DNA of 12,390 nt from OPU3-GD-OMZ sp001901525 (GTDB lineage Bacteria > Pseudomonadota > Gammaproteobacteria > Methylococcales > Methylomonadaceae). Under the pieces are notes generated by a model. It was not told the DNA's origin and searched no databases. It saw only the letters and a program-made list of their open reading frames with translations. Location: NCBI GenBank assembly GCA_963981505.1, contig CAXCEI010000039.1, forward strand, positions 1-12,390, read 5' to 3'. Position numbers and translations under genes: made by a program. Below are positions 1-8,098 of the stretch, piece by piece (the first letter of the stretch is position 1; each line of letters begins with the position of its first letter).

Positions 1-2
1 TT

Positions 3-89
3 TCAACGGGTTTTGCACGATATAAACGGTTAAAGCGTCGTTTTTACCGGTATAAAGAACACCATAAAGCCCTTTATTCCTTAGGGTAA
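3..89 (+). CDS. Possible C-terminal tail of an upstream gene (partial)
   Basis: Frame 3 is open from the left edge for 28 codons and ends in TAA at 87-89. The encoded tail is very basic and aromatic (it includes KRLKRRFYRYKEHH) and ends in LYSLG. This could be the cytoplasmic end of a membrane protein. The alternative frames close at 25 and 33. Nothing in it identifies a family, and 28 open codons can occur by chance, so this is only a candidate for the end of a gene that starts outside the window. Confidence 0.3.
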   Translation, partial: STGFARYKRLKRRFYRYKEHHKALYSLG

Positions 90-187
90 AAATGAGAAAC
101 TAAGGCTTAAGGCCCTGTAACCAATAAAAATAAAGGGGTTTTGCGACTTTAGGCGCGTGAAAAAATAAAAATTTGAGGAGATCAATT

Positions 188-1207
188 ATGTTTACAGTTA
201 AACCTTGGCTGGCAGTCATAGCCCTTGTGAGTGTTACCGGTGTGGCATCAGCAGCCAGTTGGACGGCCTTGCCGGAAACCGCACCCGCCCCGGCGAATAA
301 CCCCACGACCGAGGCTAAAATAGAGCTTGGAAAAATGCTTTTCCATGATCCCAGACTCTCATCCACCGGAACGGTATCGTGTTCGTCTTGTCACAGTACC
401 TTGTTAGGCGGTGACGATAACCGTAGAGTTTCTATGGGGGTTCACGGTCAAACCGGCGGGCGTAGTGCACCTACGGTGTGGAATGCCGCCTTTAATGACG
501 TACAGTTCTGGGATGGCCGCGCCGCTAGTTTAGAAGAGCAAGCCGCAGGCCCTGTGACTAACTCAATCGAAATGGGTATGAAAAGCTGGAAGCAAGTGGT
601 GGCACGGTTAAAAACCATTCCAGGCTATCAAAGCGCCTTTGACGCTGCTTTTGGTGCTGATTCGATCTCTAAAGACAATGCCACTAAAGCCATTGCCGCC
701 TTTGAAAGAACCTTGATTACCCCGAACAGCGCTTATGATAAGTATGTGAATGGCGACAAAACCGCGATGACCGAGCAGCAAATCAGAGGGATGAATACTT
801 TTGCAGAAACCGGCTGTACCAGTTGTCATGCTGCGCCGTTGTTTAGTACCACCGGGGTTTTTATGAAATTCCCAACTTTTAAAAACAATGCGCTCAGAGC
901 CCGTTACCATTTCGATAAAGATAAGGGCCGCGCTGAAGTGACTAAAAAATCTGAAGACAACAATTTATGGAAGGTCCCCACCTTACGTAATATTGCGTTG
1001 ACAGCCCCTTATTTTCACAACGGTGCGGTGGGAACGTTAGATCGTGCGGTTAATGTGATGGCTAAATTACAGTTGAATAAAAACTTATCGAAAGAAGAAA
1101 CCGCTGATATTGTCGCTTTCTTAAATGCCTTGACCGGTGAATTTCCAGAACACCGGAATCCACACCGTCTGCCGACAACACCGAATACCCGTTTTGTCAC
1201 GAGGTAG
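188..1207 (+). CDS. ccp: Di-haem cytochrome c peroxidase (CcpA/MauG family)
   Basis: Periplasmic enzyme that reduces H2O2 to water using electrons from small c-type cytochromes. The 339-residue product starts with a Sec signal peptide (cleavage probable after VASA, about residue 22). It carries two covalent haem sites, CSSCH at 65-69 and CTSCH at 210-214, as expected for bacterial CCPs with a peroxidatic N-terminal and an electron-transfer C-terminal domain. Other family marks are the QFWDGRA stretch at 106-112, PYFHNG at 274-279, and Met291 in VMAKLQL, a candidate axial ligand of the C-terminal haem. The ATG at 188 is chosen because GAGGAG at 175-180 sits 7 bases before it. A TTG start at 173 would overlap that ribosome site and add residues before the signal peptide. 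The gene appears monocistronic and is followed by a strong terminator. The exact electron donor is unknown. Confidence 0.93.
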   Translation: MFTVKPWLAVIALVSVTGVASAASWTALPETAPAPANNPTTEAKIELGKMLFHDPRLSSTGTVSCSSCHSTLLGGDDNRRVSMGVHGQTGGRSAPTVWNAAFNDVQFWDGRAASLEEQAAGPVTNSIEMGMKSWKQVVARLKTIPGYQSAFDAAFGADSISKDNATKAIAAFERTLITPNSAYDKYVNGDKTAMTEQQIRGMNTFAETGCTSCHAAPLFSTTGVFMKFPTFKNNALRARYHFDKDKGRAEVTKKSEDNNLWKVPTLRNIALTAPYFHNGAVGTLDRAVNVMAKLQLNKNLSKEETADIVAFLNALTGEFPEHRNPHRLPTTPNTRFVTR

Positions 1208-1254
1208 AGAGCAGGTGCTGTAACGGCTCAATATTTTATCGGTAGGAAACTTGT

Positions 1255-1284
1255 AAAAAAGGGCGCGGTGAGCGCCCTTTTTTT
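1255..1284. terminator. Bidirectional intrinsic terminator
   Basis: A perfect 6-bp GC stem (GGGCGC at 1261-1266, GCGCCC at 1272-1277) with loop GGTGA is flanked by six A (1255-1260) and seven T (1278-1284). The A and T tracts pair to extend the stem and supply a U-tract on both strands. It therefore serves the peroxidase gene from the left and the convergent gene ending at 1304 from the right. Confidence 0.9.
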
Positions 1285-1303
1285 ATGCGCGCATCAAGGT
1301 TCA

Positions 1304-2566
1304 TTAGCGGTCTTGGTAGATGGCACAGGCTGCTATTTTTTGATCAATCAGTTGCAGTTGTTGGCGGTAGGCGGTACTGGTTGTGGAATGGTATTTTAGT
1401 TTAAAGGCCGGTGCTTTAATGTTTTCCGGAAAGTCTCTGACATCGGGCATAAAAGCCTGATAACTGGTGATTTGTGCCATGGTCTTTTGCATGCGGCGGG
1501 CGCTTTTTTCAGAGTCGGTGGCGGCTTTGGCAAAGCGGATGCCGGCGCGGTTAGCCGCTAAATCAATAAAGCTAAAGCCTTTGCCGGCCGTGCCGTCGTG
1601 CAACTCTTTTTGCTGACCTAAGCGCTGTGAAAAGGCGGCATTATTAACCGTTGAGAGCAGCGCCGAGGAGATAAAGTGTTTGGCCATATCGACCCGTTGA
1701 TACATAAAAACAGACAGATACTTGGCTTTTTCGGGGGCTGCATTTTTAGGGAATAAAGCGGCGAGGTTTTGCTGCAGGGTGTAAAGTCCGGTGACCATAA
1801 TAATCGCTTGATTTTCTTTGATAGGGTCTAAGTCCGGTGCTCTGTCTAAGGATTCTTTAAAGAGTGCCTGTAACAGGGTCGCTAAAGACAAACGCCAGTT
1901 CCGGTCATGGTGCTTAAGGGTTTGGACTAAGTGGTGTTGGTAAAAAGCCAGGGCTTCGAGGTTGGCGCTGTGAGTGAGCAGTTGTTGGGCGGCGGCATAG
2001 GCTTTAGGCGTCCAGTAATAGGTGAGGGTAAAGGCATCACGGCTAATAGCAAGGGTACGGATGTGACGCGCGGCTAATAAATAGTATTGGTTCAGGTCGC
2101 TGTGGTTGATTAATCCTTCCAAAAAACCATTGGCATGGTCATTGGGCAGCGTTAAAGGGCCTAGGGTCAGTTCAGAGATAGTCGGCTTACCGTTTTGGTT
2201 ACTTAAGGTAAAGGCGAAGTTTAAATAAGGATTAAGGTGGTTAAAAGGGAGTTGAATGCTGCCTTCAAGGCGAAAGTAATTTTCTTTTAAATGTACTTGC
2301 GCGGCGCCATTAAAATATTGGTTGAGTAAATGGTTAGCGGCGATATTAAGGTCTTTTTTTTCAAGGCGCAAGGTCTTTAGCGTTGCGAGTGGGTCCGGGG
2401 AGGCCTGGCCATTGAGAATCATCCGGGCACGATTGATATCTTGAGGGCTGAGTAGCCAATGGTTTTCAACACGGGGGTGTTTGTCAGTCACGTAAAACGC
2501 GAGTAAAAACAGAATCAGTAGCGGTGTTGCAAGTGCGAAAAAAAAGAGCCGGACAACGGTGAGCAT
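1304..2566 (-). CDS. Membrane-anchored conserved protein of unknown function
   Basis: The 420-residue product has one hydrophobic helix at about residues 5-25 and a long soluble remainder, so it is probably anchored in the inner membrane with its bulk in the periplasm. No enzyme family is recognised with certainty. A C-terminal block has histidine-phenylalanine in DMAKHFISSALL (about 293-304), KELHDGTAGKGFSF (about 320-333) and DLAANRAG (about 335-342). The pattern HF..SA, then KE..D, then GFS..DLA.n..G resembles the core of YfiM-like/DUF2279 lipoproteins from memory, but here without further membrane helices. The resemblance is tentative. The ATG lies 9 bases after the ppx stop with no clear ribosome site between, so translation is probably coupled to ppx. 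It ends in tandem stops (TAA TGA) ahead of the shared terminator. Confidence 0.75.
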   Translation of the reverse strand: MLTVVRLFFFALATPLLILFLLAFYVTDKHPRVENHWLLSPQDINRARMILNGQASPDPLATLKTLRLEKKDLNIAANHLLNQYFNGAAQVHLKENYFRLEGSIQLPFNHLNPYLNFAFTLSNQNGKPTISELTLGPLTLPNDHANGFLEGLINHSDLNQYYLLAARHIRTLAISRDAFTLTYYWTPKAYAAAQQLLTHSANLEALAFYQHHLVQTLKHHDRNWRLSLATLLQALFKESLDRAPDLDPIKENQAIIMVTGLYTLQQNLAALFPKNAAPEKAKYLSVFMYQRVDMAKHFISSALLSTVNNAAFSQRLGQQKELHDGTAGKGFSFIDLAANRAGIRFAKAATDSEKSARRMQKTMAQITSYQAFMPDVRDFPENIKAPAFKLKYHSTTSTAYRQQLQLIDQKIAACAIYQDR

Positions 2567-2575
2567 TAAAAAGCG

Positions 2576-4072
2576 TTAGTCAAAAGAAAGTTGAAAACCA
2601 ATATTGCTCAGGTGTTTAGCCTCGTCGTTAAGGTCTGCCAAAGTTAATGGATATTGTGCTAACCAGTCGGATGGAAATTTGAGCGTAAGGGTTTGCCCGG
2701 TTAAGGTACATTTAAAGGGCGGGAGGTCGGCCTCGTTACGGTTACGGTGCAAGACCACGGCGAGGCGTAGCAAAATCGATAAATAGACCATGGTTTTATC
2801 CCAGGGGCTGGGTAAGTTGTTAAACGTTTTAAACGAGAGTTTGCGGCGATGGCTTAAGACTAAGGCACCCAGTAGCAGTTGGTCTTGTCGTGAGAAACCG
2901 GGTAAATCGGCATTCTCAATAATATAGGCGCTGTGTTTTTGATATTGGTTGTGGGCAATGTCATGGCCGATTTCATGTAAGTCAGCGGCCCAGTTCAGCC
3001 ACTGCAAAGCAATGTCGGGTTCAATGGCTGGCGGGAGCGTGAGTTGTGATACCAGTGATCGGAGCGTTTCTTTGATCTGGTGAGCGTGTTTTTTCTCGGT
3101 ATGATAACGCTTAGCCAGAATCTTGATGGTATCAGAGCGGATATCGTGGTTATGGATTCTACCGACTAAATCAACAATCAAGCCTTCTCGTAAGGCGCCT
3201 TCAGAAACCGTCATTTGCTGTAGCCCTAAACTCATGAAGGTGGCGTAAATGATTGCCAGTCCGCCGGGAAGAATGTCTGCGCGTTCGGGGTCTAGACCGT
3301 CAAGATTGATTTGCTCTAAGTGTTTTTTCTTGATCAGGTAGCGACTTAGTTTTTGCAGGCCGTCTAAGGTGATGCCATTATTACTCCAGCCATTTTCCAT
3401 CAATATTTGGTTAATAGAACGCAGTGTCCCAGAAGCGCCAATGGCTTCGTCCCAATGGCTAAAGTGAAAATCACGTTGATAGGGTTCGAGTAATTGTTCG
3501 GCATGCAAAATAGCCTGATAAAATGATTTTTGAGTGATTTTGCCATGTTTAAAAAATTTCTGGCTCATCGAAACGCAGCCAATCGGCACACTTTCTTTGC
3601 GCTGGGATTTTTTACCGGTACCAATAATATATTCGGTACTGCCGCCGCCAATATCCATGACAAAGCGTCTTTTGGCATTGGTCTCAAGGCTGTGAGCGAC
3701 GCCCTGATAAATTAGGCGGGCTTCTTCTGTTCCGGAAATAACATGGATGGGATGACCGAGTGCTTGCTCGGCCTTGGCAATGAATTGTTGCGCATTGCTG
3801 GCGGTTCTGAGTGTGTTGGTGCCGACAATTTGCACGCTGCTGGCAGGGAATTGTCCGATGCGTTGGCCAAAACGCTCAAGACAATTGAGTGCCCGTTGTT
3901 GGGTTTCTTCATCGAGGTATTTATGTTTATCTAAACCTGAGGCGAGGCGTACCATTTCTTTAAGGCGGTCAATCGTTTGTAATTTGTCGTCGGTCAGGCT
4001 ACAGACCAGCATATGAAAGCTGTTTGAACCTAAGTCAACAGCAGCAACAAATTCAGAGGGTTTTTGAGGCAC
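2576..4072 (-). CDS. ppx: Exopolyphosphatase / pppGpp phosphohydrolase (Ppx/GppA)
   Basis: Cytoplasmic phosphatase of the actin-like (ASKHA) fold that releases phosphate from the ends of polyphosphate chains and/or converts pppGpp to ppGpp. Its 498 residues match the long gammaproteobacterial Ppx/GppA type. The first phosphate-binding loop is DLGSNSFH (13-20). The catalytic glutamate region is SGTEEARL (113-120), the second loop is IGGGSTE (141-147), followed by PERADILPGG (252-261) and SEGALREG (290-297). The C-terminal HD-like domain has HEIGHDIAHNQYQKH (about 366-380) and LSHRRK (416-421). Translation starts at GTG (4072-4070); AGGA about 10 bases upstream is a weak ribosome site, and no ATG lies in frame nearby. 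A sigma-70 promoter at 4125-4154 fits it. Sequence alone cannot separate Ppx from GppA activity. No ppk is adjacent; instead it is paired with the unknown membrane protein downstream. Confidence 0.92.
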   Translation of the reverse strand: MPQKPSEFVAAVDLGSNSFHMLVCSLTDDKLQTIDRLKEMVRLASGLDKHKYLDEETQQRALNCLERFGQRIGQFPASSVQIVGTNTLRTASNAQQFIAKAEQALGHPIHVISGTEEARLIYQGVAHSLETNAKRRFVMDIGGGSTEYIIGTGKKSQRKESVPIGCVSMSQKFFKHGKITQKSFYQAILHAEQLLEPYQRDFHFSHWDEAIGASGTLRSINQILMENGWSNNGITLDGLQKLSRYLIKKKHLEQINLDGLDPERADILPGGLAIIYATFMSLGLQQMTVSEGALREGLIVDLVGRIHNHDIRSDTIKILAKRYHTEKKHAHQIKETLRSLVSQLTLPPAIEPDIALQWLNWAADLHEIGHDIAHNQYQKHSAYIIENADLPGFSRQDQLLLGALVLSHRRKLSFKTFNNLPSPWDKTMVYLSILLRLAVVLHRNRNEADLPPFKCTLTGQTLTLKFPSDWLAQYPLTLADLNDEAKHLSNIGFQLSFD

Positions 4073-4124
4073 AGTTTTTATGTCCTATTGATTACTGAAA
4101 CGGTTTTTGTAAGATTCTGGTAAA

Positions 4125-4154
4125 ATTATCGAGTTAAATTAACAATGTTGTCAA
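4125..4154 (-). promoter_or_regulatory. Sigma-70 promoter for ppx
   Basis: Read on the minus strand, a perfect -35 TTGACA (4154-4149) is followed after 18 bases by GATAAT (4130-4125), five of six matches to the -10 consensus. The start of transcription would lie near 4118, giving a leader of about 45 nucleotides before the GTG at 4072. This is the best promoter seen in the window. Confidence 0.75.
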
Positions 4155-4324
4155 GTATCGTCTCACATTAGCTCTCGTTCCTTAGCCAATTTAAAGGGCT
4201 GATTCTGTCTGTTTTAATGAGAGAATAGCCACTTCAGTGTGCCTAAGGTACCCTGTGTCAGGTGATTTTAACGGGGTTATCAGCAGATAGCGCCAGAATT
4301 TTTTAGCTTCAATCGGATTGTTAT
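4155..4324. other. Divergent intergenic region, yadG side
   Basis: This is the rest of the 252-base gap between the divergent ppx and yadG genes (4073-4324). It should contain the yadG promoter, but no pair of boxes close to consensus could be picked out on the plus strand. A short inverted repeat CCTG-TGT-CAGG (4252-4262) is too small to call an operator. The yadG ribosome site is also weak. No small gene or RNA was recognised. Confidence 0.5.
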
Positions 4325-5233
4325 ATGAAAGCGTTATCCATTCGTAATTTAACCAAGACCTATGGTAATGGCTTTACCGCTCTGCACGGTATTGATTTAG
4401 AGGTTGAAGACGGTGATTTCTTTGCTTTACTCGGGCCGAATGGTGCCGGTAAGTCGACAGCCATTGGTATTATTTGTTCGTTGATTAATTTATCGGCCGG
4501 TACGGTGCGTGTTTTTGGTCATGATCTGGTGCGCCATTCCGAAAAGGTCAAACAATGCATTGGTATGGTACCGCAAGAAATTAATTTTAATCAGTTTGAA
4601 ACGGTACAAAATATTGTTTTGAATCAGGCCGGGTATTATGGCATTGCTTATAAAGAGGCCTTGGTACGCGCTGAAAAGTGTTTGAAACAAATGCATTTAT
4701 GGGATCAACGGCATACCGTTTCCAGACGATTATCCGGGGGTATGAAACGCCGTGTGATGATCGCTCGTGCGTTGGTACACAACCCCAGACTGTTGATTTT
4801 AGATGAGCCCACCGCCGGGGTTGATATTGAAATTCGTCGTTCTATGTGGCAATTAATGCGTGAGGTGAATGAACAGGGAACCACCATCATTCTGACTACG
4901 CATTATCTGGAGGAGGCCGAAAGTTTGTGTCGGAATATTGCCATTATTGATAAGGGTACGATTATTAAACATTCCAAAATGTCCGATTTATTAGCGCAAA
5001 TAAAGGTGAATCATTTTATTTTGGATTTAGCCGATAGGCTTGCTCAGCCGCCGGTCGTTGAGGGCTATGACATTGTGCAACTTGACAGCCAAACGTTGCA
5101 AGTGGGTATTCCGGGTGAGAAAGGTTTTAATCAGTTGTTTTTGGAATTAACCCGACAGGGAATTTCGGTGACGAGTATGAAAAACAAATCGAATCGACTG
5201 GAAAGTTTGTTTCTGGATTTGGTGGGAGGGTAA
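4325..5233 (+). CDS. yadG: ABC transporter ATP-binding protein (YadG-like, ABC-2 exporter)
   Basis: The ATPase half of an ABC-2 type export system, acting on the cytoplasmic face together with the permease encoded next. The 302 residues contain all nucleotide-binding motifs: Walker A GPNGAGKST (37-45), Q-loop Gln84 in MVPQE, signature LSGGM (136-140), Walker B LLILDEP (156-162) with catalytic Glu161, and the H-loop His193 in TTHYLEEAE. The last 80 or so residues form the usual short C-terminal extension of drug/polysaccharide-type ABC-2 ATPases. Length and layout match E. coli YadG, whose substrate is not established. Its final codons GTG GGA GGG TAA contain a GGGAGGG ribosome site (5224-5230) serving the downstream permease, so the two genes are translationally linked. 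Confidence 0.93.
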   Translation: MKALSIRNLTKTYGNGFTALHGIDLEVEDGDFFALLGPNGAGKSTAIGIICSLINLSAGTVRVFGHDLVRHSEKVKQCIGMVPQEINFNQFETVQNIVLNQAGYYGIAYKEALVRAEKCLKQMHLWDQRHTVSRRLSGGMKRRVMIARALVHNPRLLILDEPTAGVDIEIRRSMWQLMREVNEQGTTIILTTHYLEEAESLCRNIAIIDKGTIIKHSKMSDLLAQIKVNHFILDLADRLAQPPVVEGYDIVQLDSQTLQVGIPGEKGFNQLFLELTRQGISVTSMKNKSNRLESLFLDLVGG

Positions 5234-5238
5234 GTCTG

Positions 5239-6003
5239 ATGCGTTACCGTATTGCACTGTTAACGATTGTGACCAAAGAGGTGCGTCGTTTTATGCGGAT
5301 CTGGCCACAGACCATGTTGCCGCCCGCCATTACTACGGCCTTGTATTTTTTAATTTTTGGGACCCTGATGGGCCAGCGTATTGGGGATATTTCTGGCGCC
5401 AGTTATATGGATTATATTGTTCCGGGTATTATTCTGATGTCGGTGATCAGCCATTCCTATGCGAATGTAGTTTCCTCTTTTTATTCGACAAAATTTCAGC
5501 GCCATATTGAAGAACTGTTGGTGTCGCCGGTCCCTAATTGGGTGATTCTGGCGGGGTATGTGAGCGGCGGGGTTTGTCGAGGGTTGCTGGTGGGAACCGT
5601 AGTGATTGGAATTTCATTATTGTTTACCACCATTCCGGTGAATCATTTAGGTCTATCTTGTTTGGTTTTTTTGTTAACGGCGATTTTATTTGCTTTAGCG
5701 GGTTTTATAAATGCCGTTTTTGCCGATAGTTTTGATGATATTTCTATTATTCCTAACTTTATTTTGACGCCACTGACTTATTTGGGCGGGGTATTTTATT
5801 CGGTTGATATGTTACCGGAACTCTGGCAAAAGATTTCCTTGGCCAATCCGATTTTATACATTGTTAATAGTTTTCGTTATGGACTTATTGGCGTGACCGA
5901 TATTGATATTACCGTGGCCTTAACGATGATCATTAGTTTTATTGTCGCCCTAATTATTTTTAGTTTGTATTTGTTGAAGAAAGGCGTTGGTATTAAGCAA
6001 TAG
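5239..6003 (+). CDS. yadH: ABC-2 type permease (YadH-like)
   Basis: Inner-membrane half of the same exporter. The 254 residues form about six hydrophobic helices, including stretches near 28-45, 58-80, 107-130, 137-163, 170-190 and 226-247. The ABC-2 family hallmark between helices 2 and 3 is present (FQRHIEELLVSPVPNWVILAG, broken here at about residues 87-107), as is the loop FYSVDMLPELWQK before the last helices. The start lies 5 bases after the yadG stop, with a strong ribosome site inside the end of yadG. The gene ends at 6003, only 5 bases from the stop codon of the convergent moeA, and no terminator hairpin lies in between. Substrate unknown. Confidence 0.92.
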   Translation: MRYRIALLTIVTKEVRRFMRIWPQTMLPPAITTALYFLIFGTLMGQRIGDISGASYMDYIVPGIILMSVISHSYANVVSSFYSTKFQRHIEELLVSPVPNWVILAGYVSGGVCRGLLVGTVVIGISLLFTTIPVNHLGLSCLVFLLTAILFALAGFINAVFADSFDDISIIPNFILTPLTYLGGVFYSVDMLPELWQKISLANPILYIVNSFRYGLIGVTDIDITVALTMIISFIVALIIFSLYLLKKGVGIKQ

Positions 6004-6008
6004 GTTTT

Positions 6009-7271
6009 TTACAGTAAACCGGCAAAGGGTTGAACCGTCACCGGATCTCCTTTTTTGACCGGGCCACGGTCATGCTCAAGAATAATAAAAGCATTGGCGA
6101 GACTCATCGAACGCAAAATGCCAGAGCCTTGTTGTCCCGTTGTTTTAACGTGCCAGTGGCCGGTTGTCGTTTGGGAGATAATGCCGCGTTGAATTTCTGT
6201 GCGTCCGGGGCGTTTGCGAATGGCTTCGGTTGATAGTGCGGTAAATGCCGGGCAAACCGGGCGGTCGGTTATGCCGAGCATTTTATCAATTGCGGGCAAA
6301 ACGAATTGATATAAAGTAACCAGTACGGCAACCGGATTACCGGGCAGGCCAAAAAAAGGTGTTTTATTGAGGCAGCCAAAAGCAAGTGGGCGCCCGGGTT
6401 TGATCGCGACTTTCCAAAATTCAATGCTACCTAAGGCGCGTAAGGCGGTACGGGTATGGTCAGCATCGCCGACAGAAACGCCGCCGGTTGAAATGATCAG
6501 GTCGCAGTGTGTGGCGGTTTCTTCAAAACAGCGTTGTAATGATGCAGGATTATCATCCAAGATCCCTAAGTTGACGACCGTGATATCCGGGCGTTCTAAA
6601 CTGGCTTTGAGGGTATGGCAATTGCTGTCATAAATACCACCGGGGGCTAATTCACTTCCCAAACTATGCAGTTCGTCGCCGGTTGAGGCAATGGCGATGC
6701 GGAGTTTTCGGGTGACGTCTATCTCTGTTAAGCCAAGCGATGCTAATAAGCCGATGTCAGCGGGAGTCAGTAATTTTCCAGCGAGTAATACCGGGCACCC
6801 TTGGGCGATGTCTTCACCGGCTTGCCTGATATTTTGATGGCGCCTGTGGGTGTGATCAAGGGTTATGGTGTTGTTAAAACGTTCGACCTGTTCTTGCATA
6901 ATGACCACGTTAAGTGGTTCAGGTACTGGTGCACCGGTCATGATACGAAGACACTCACCGGGTGCAAGGGCCCCGGTGAAGGGCTGGCCGGCATAAGCGG
7001 CCCCGGCAATAACCAGTTCAGAGGTATCGCCAGACTCGGGTAAATCAGTGCTGTTAATGGCATAGCCATCAACGGCAGAATTTCTATGGGGCGGCACGTT
7101 GAACGGGGCAATCACTGCGTGGTACAAGGTACGACCGCAGGCTTGATCCAGACCGATTCGCTGGTATTGTTGCAATGGCTTAATTTGCGCCAATATTTTC
7201 TGAAGTGCCGTGGTGACAGTAATTAAATCGGGTTCATTGAGGTCTGAGCAGTTCGTTTGGCTTTTAATCAT
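6009..7271 (-). CDS. moeA: Molybdopterin molybdenumtransferase MoeA
   Basis: Cytoplasmic enzyme of molybdenum cofactor synthesis that inserts molybdate into adenylylated molybdopterin. The 420 residues match the normal bacterial length. Recognised motifs are NSAVDGYA (64-71), MTGAPVP (111-117), STGDE (186-190), STGGVSVGDADHT (261-273), KPGRPLAFG (291-299) and FGLPGNPVA (307-315). Domain order is the usual MoeA_N, central MogA-like domain and C-terminal beta domain. Its ATG overlaps the soxA stop in an ATGA, so it is the last gene of the sox operon and translationally coupled to it. The product may support a molybdenum sulfur-oxidising enzyme encoded elsewhere (such as SoxCD or a SoeABC/SorAB sulfite oxidoreductase), but no such gene is in the window. 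No Moco riboswitch can precede it, given the overlap. Confidence 0.95.
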   Translation of the reverse strand: MIKSQTNCSDLNEPDLITVTTALQKILAQIKPLQQYQRIGLDQACGRTLYHAVIAPFNVPPHRNSAVDGYAINSTDLPESGDTSELVIAGAAYAGQPFTGALAPGECLRIMTGAPVPEPLNVVIMQEQVERFNNTITLDHTHRRHQNIRQAGEDIAQGCPVLLAGKLLTPADIGLLASLGLTEIDVTRKLRIAIASTGDELHSLGSELAPGGIYDSNCHTLKASLERPDITVVNLGILDDNPASLQRCFEETATHCDLIISTGGVSVGDADHTRTALRALGSIEFWKVAIKPGRPLAFGCLNKTPFFGLPGNPVAVLVTLYQFVLPAIDKMLGITDRPVCPAFTALSTEAIRKRPGRTEIQRGIISQTTTGHWHVKTTGQQGSGILRSMSLANAFIILEHDRGPVKKGDPVTVQPFAGLL

Positions 7272-8098
7272 TTTCGTATGCTGGGTCCGTTAACGGGAAG
7301 GCCGTTACTGATATAGCTCATATAATACTCCAGATTACGAAAGATCTCACTTTGAGGGGCGGCCGCCTGGGCTCTGATTTGTTGATGGCAGCCAATAAAA
7401 CGCTGGTGTAAAGTCCCCACCCGACCCCATTTTAATCGGTATGTTGGCCAGTTGCTGGTTTGCCCAAGCAAAGGACTTAAGGTTTCAGTGCGCAGGCGCT
7501 TGCCGGCATTTTGAACATGGCAGCTGGCACAGGAAAAATTAAGTTGTCCCCGCCGTTGGTGATAGTACTTTTTTCCGTGTTGATACGCCGCTCTGGCACC
7601 GGGTTCAGGGGGCACGGTAATGGTGATCGGCTTATCTCTTGACAGAAAGGTTAAATAGGCCGTTAAGTTAATTAAGGACTGGGATGTGGGTGGCAGTGGC
7701 GGCGCTTGGTTTTGCTGGCGGCAACGGTTAATCGCCTGACTTAAGGTGATTACGGTCTGGGTTTTGAGATCCCAGTACGGGTAGTGTTGACTCATGCCTT
7801 GTTGATAGTCAGGAAAACAGTCACCGTAGTGCTGGCCATTGCTAAAGGGGTGGGTAAACAATTGTTTACCCAGATCAATAGCAATTTCATAAGGCGGGAA
7901 TTGTTCAATGGCGAGCCAGGATTGTCTGGCATCAGGATCAAGGGCATAGACACCATTGCTAAAATCTTGTCGTGAAAGGGTGGGGAACTGGGTAAAAAAA
8001 TGCTGTTGTAAGGTGTAAAGGTCATCCAGCGGGGCGCTTGCTATCGGTGCAATCATGAGGCTGCTTAGAAAAAGGAACCCGTAGCGCAGTTGCTTCAT
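7268..8098 (-). CDS. soxA: SoxA, c-type cytochrome subunit of SoxXA
   Basis: Periplasmic subunit that with SoxX oxidatively couples thiosulfate to the SoxY cysteine. The 276-residue product has a Sec signal peptide (cleavage likely after IASA, about residue 22). One haem motif, CASCH, lies at 190-194, and the distal cysteine ligand is Cys237 in RFIGCHQQIRA. Cys94 (GDCFPD) and Cys126 occupy the place where di-haem SoxA proteins have a second haem site and are likely a disulfide, making this the mono-haem type. The C-terminal block NLEYYMSYISNGLPVNGP is typical of the family. The start codon overlaps the soxZ stop (ATGA, 8095-8098), and its own stop overlaps moeA in the same way. Strong stoichiometric coupling with soxZ and moeA is implied. 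Confidence 0.95.
   Translation of the reverse strand: MKQLRYGFLFLSSLMIAPIASAPLDDLYTLQQHFFTQFPTLSRQDFSNGVYALDPDARQSWLAIEQFPPYEIAIDLGKQLFTHPFSNGQHYGDCFPDYQQGMSQHYPYWDLKTQTVITLSQAINRCRQQNQAPPLPPTSQSLINLTAYLTFLSRDKPITITVPPEPGARAAYQHGKKYYHQRRGQLNFSCASCHVQNAGKRLRTETLSPLLGQTSNWPTYRLKWGRVGTLHQRFIGCHQQIRAQAAAPQSEIFRNLEYYMSYISNGLPVNGPSIRK

Noticed and set aside
61..172. Promoter or terminator in the peroxidase leader
   Set aside because: CCCT/AGGG around 70-86 makes only a four-pair stem with a long loop, and the TTGCGA...AATAAA boxes would put the transcript start on the ribosome site.
173..187. TTG start giving a longer cytochrome c peroxidase
   Set aside because: The TTG lies inside the GAGGAG ribosome site region, and the ATG at 188 is 7 bases after it and begins a clean signal peptide.
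3530..4016. Plus-strand open frames inside ppx, and similar frames within the other genes
   Set aside because: They are shadows of well-supported genes on the opposite strand, with no recognisable protein and no ribosome sites.
4251..4263. Operator-like inverted repeat CCTG-TGT-CAGG before yadG
   Set aside because: Only four base pairs with no extension; expected by chance in 250 bases.
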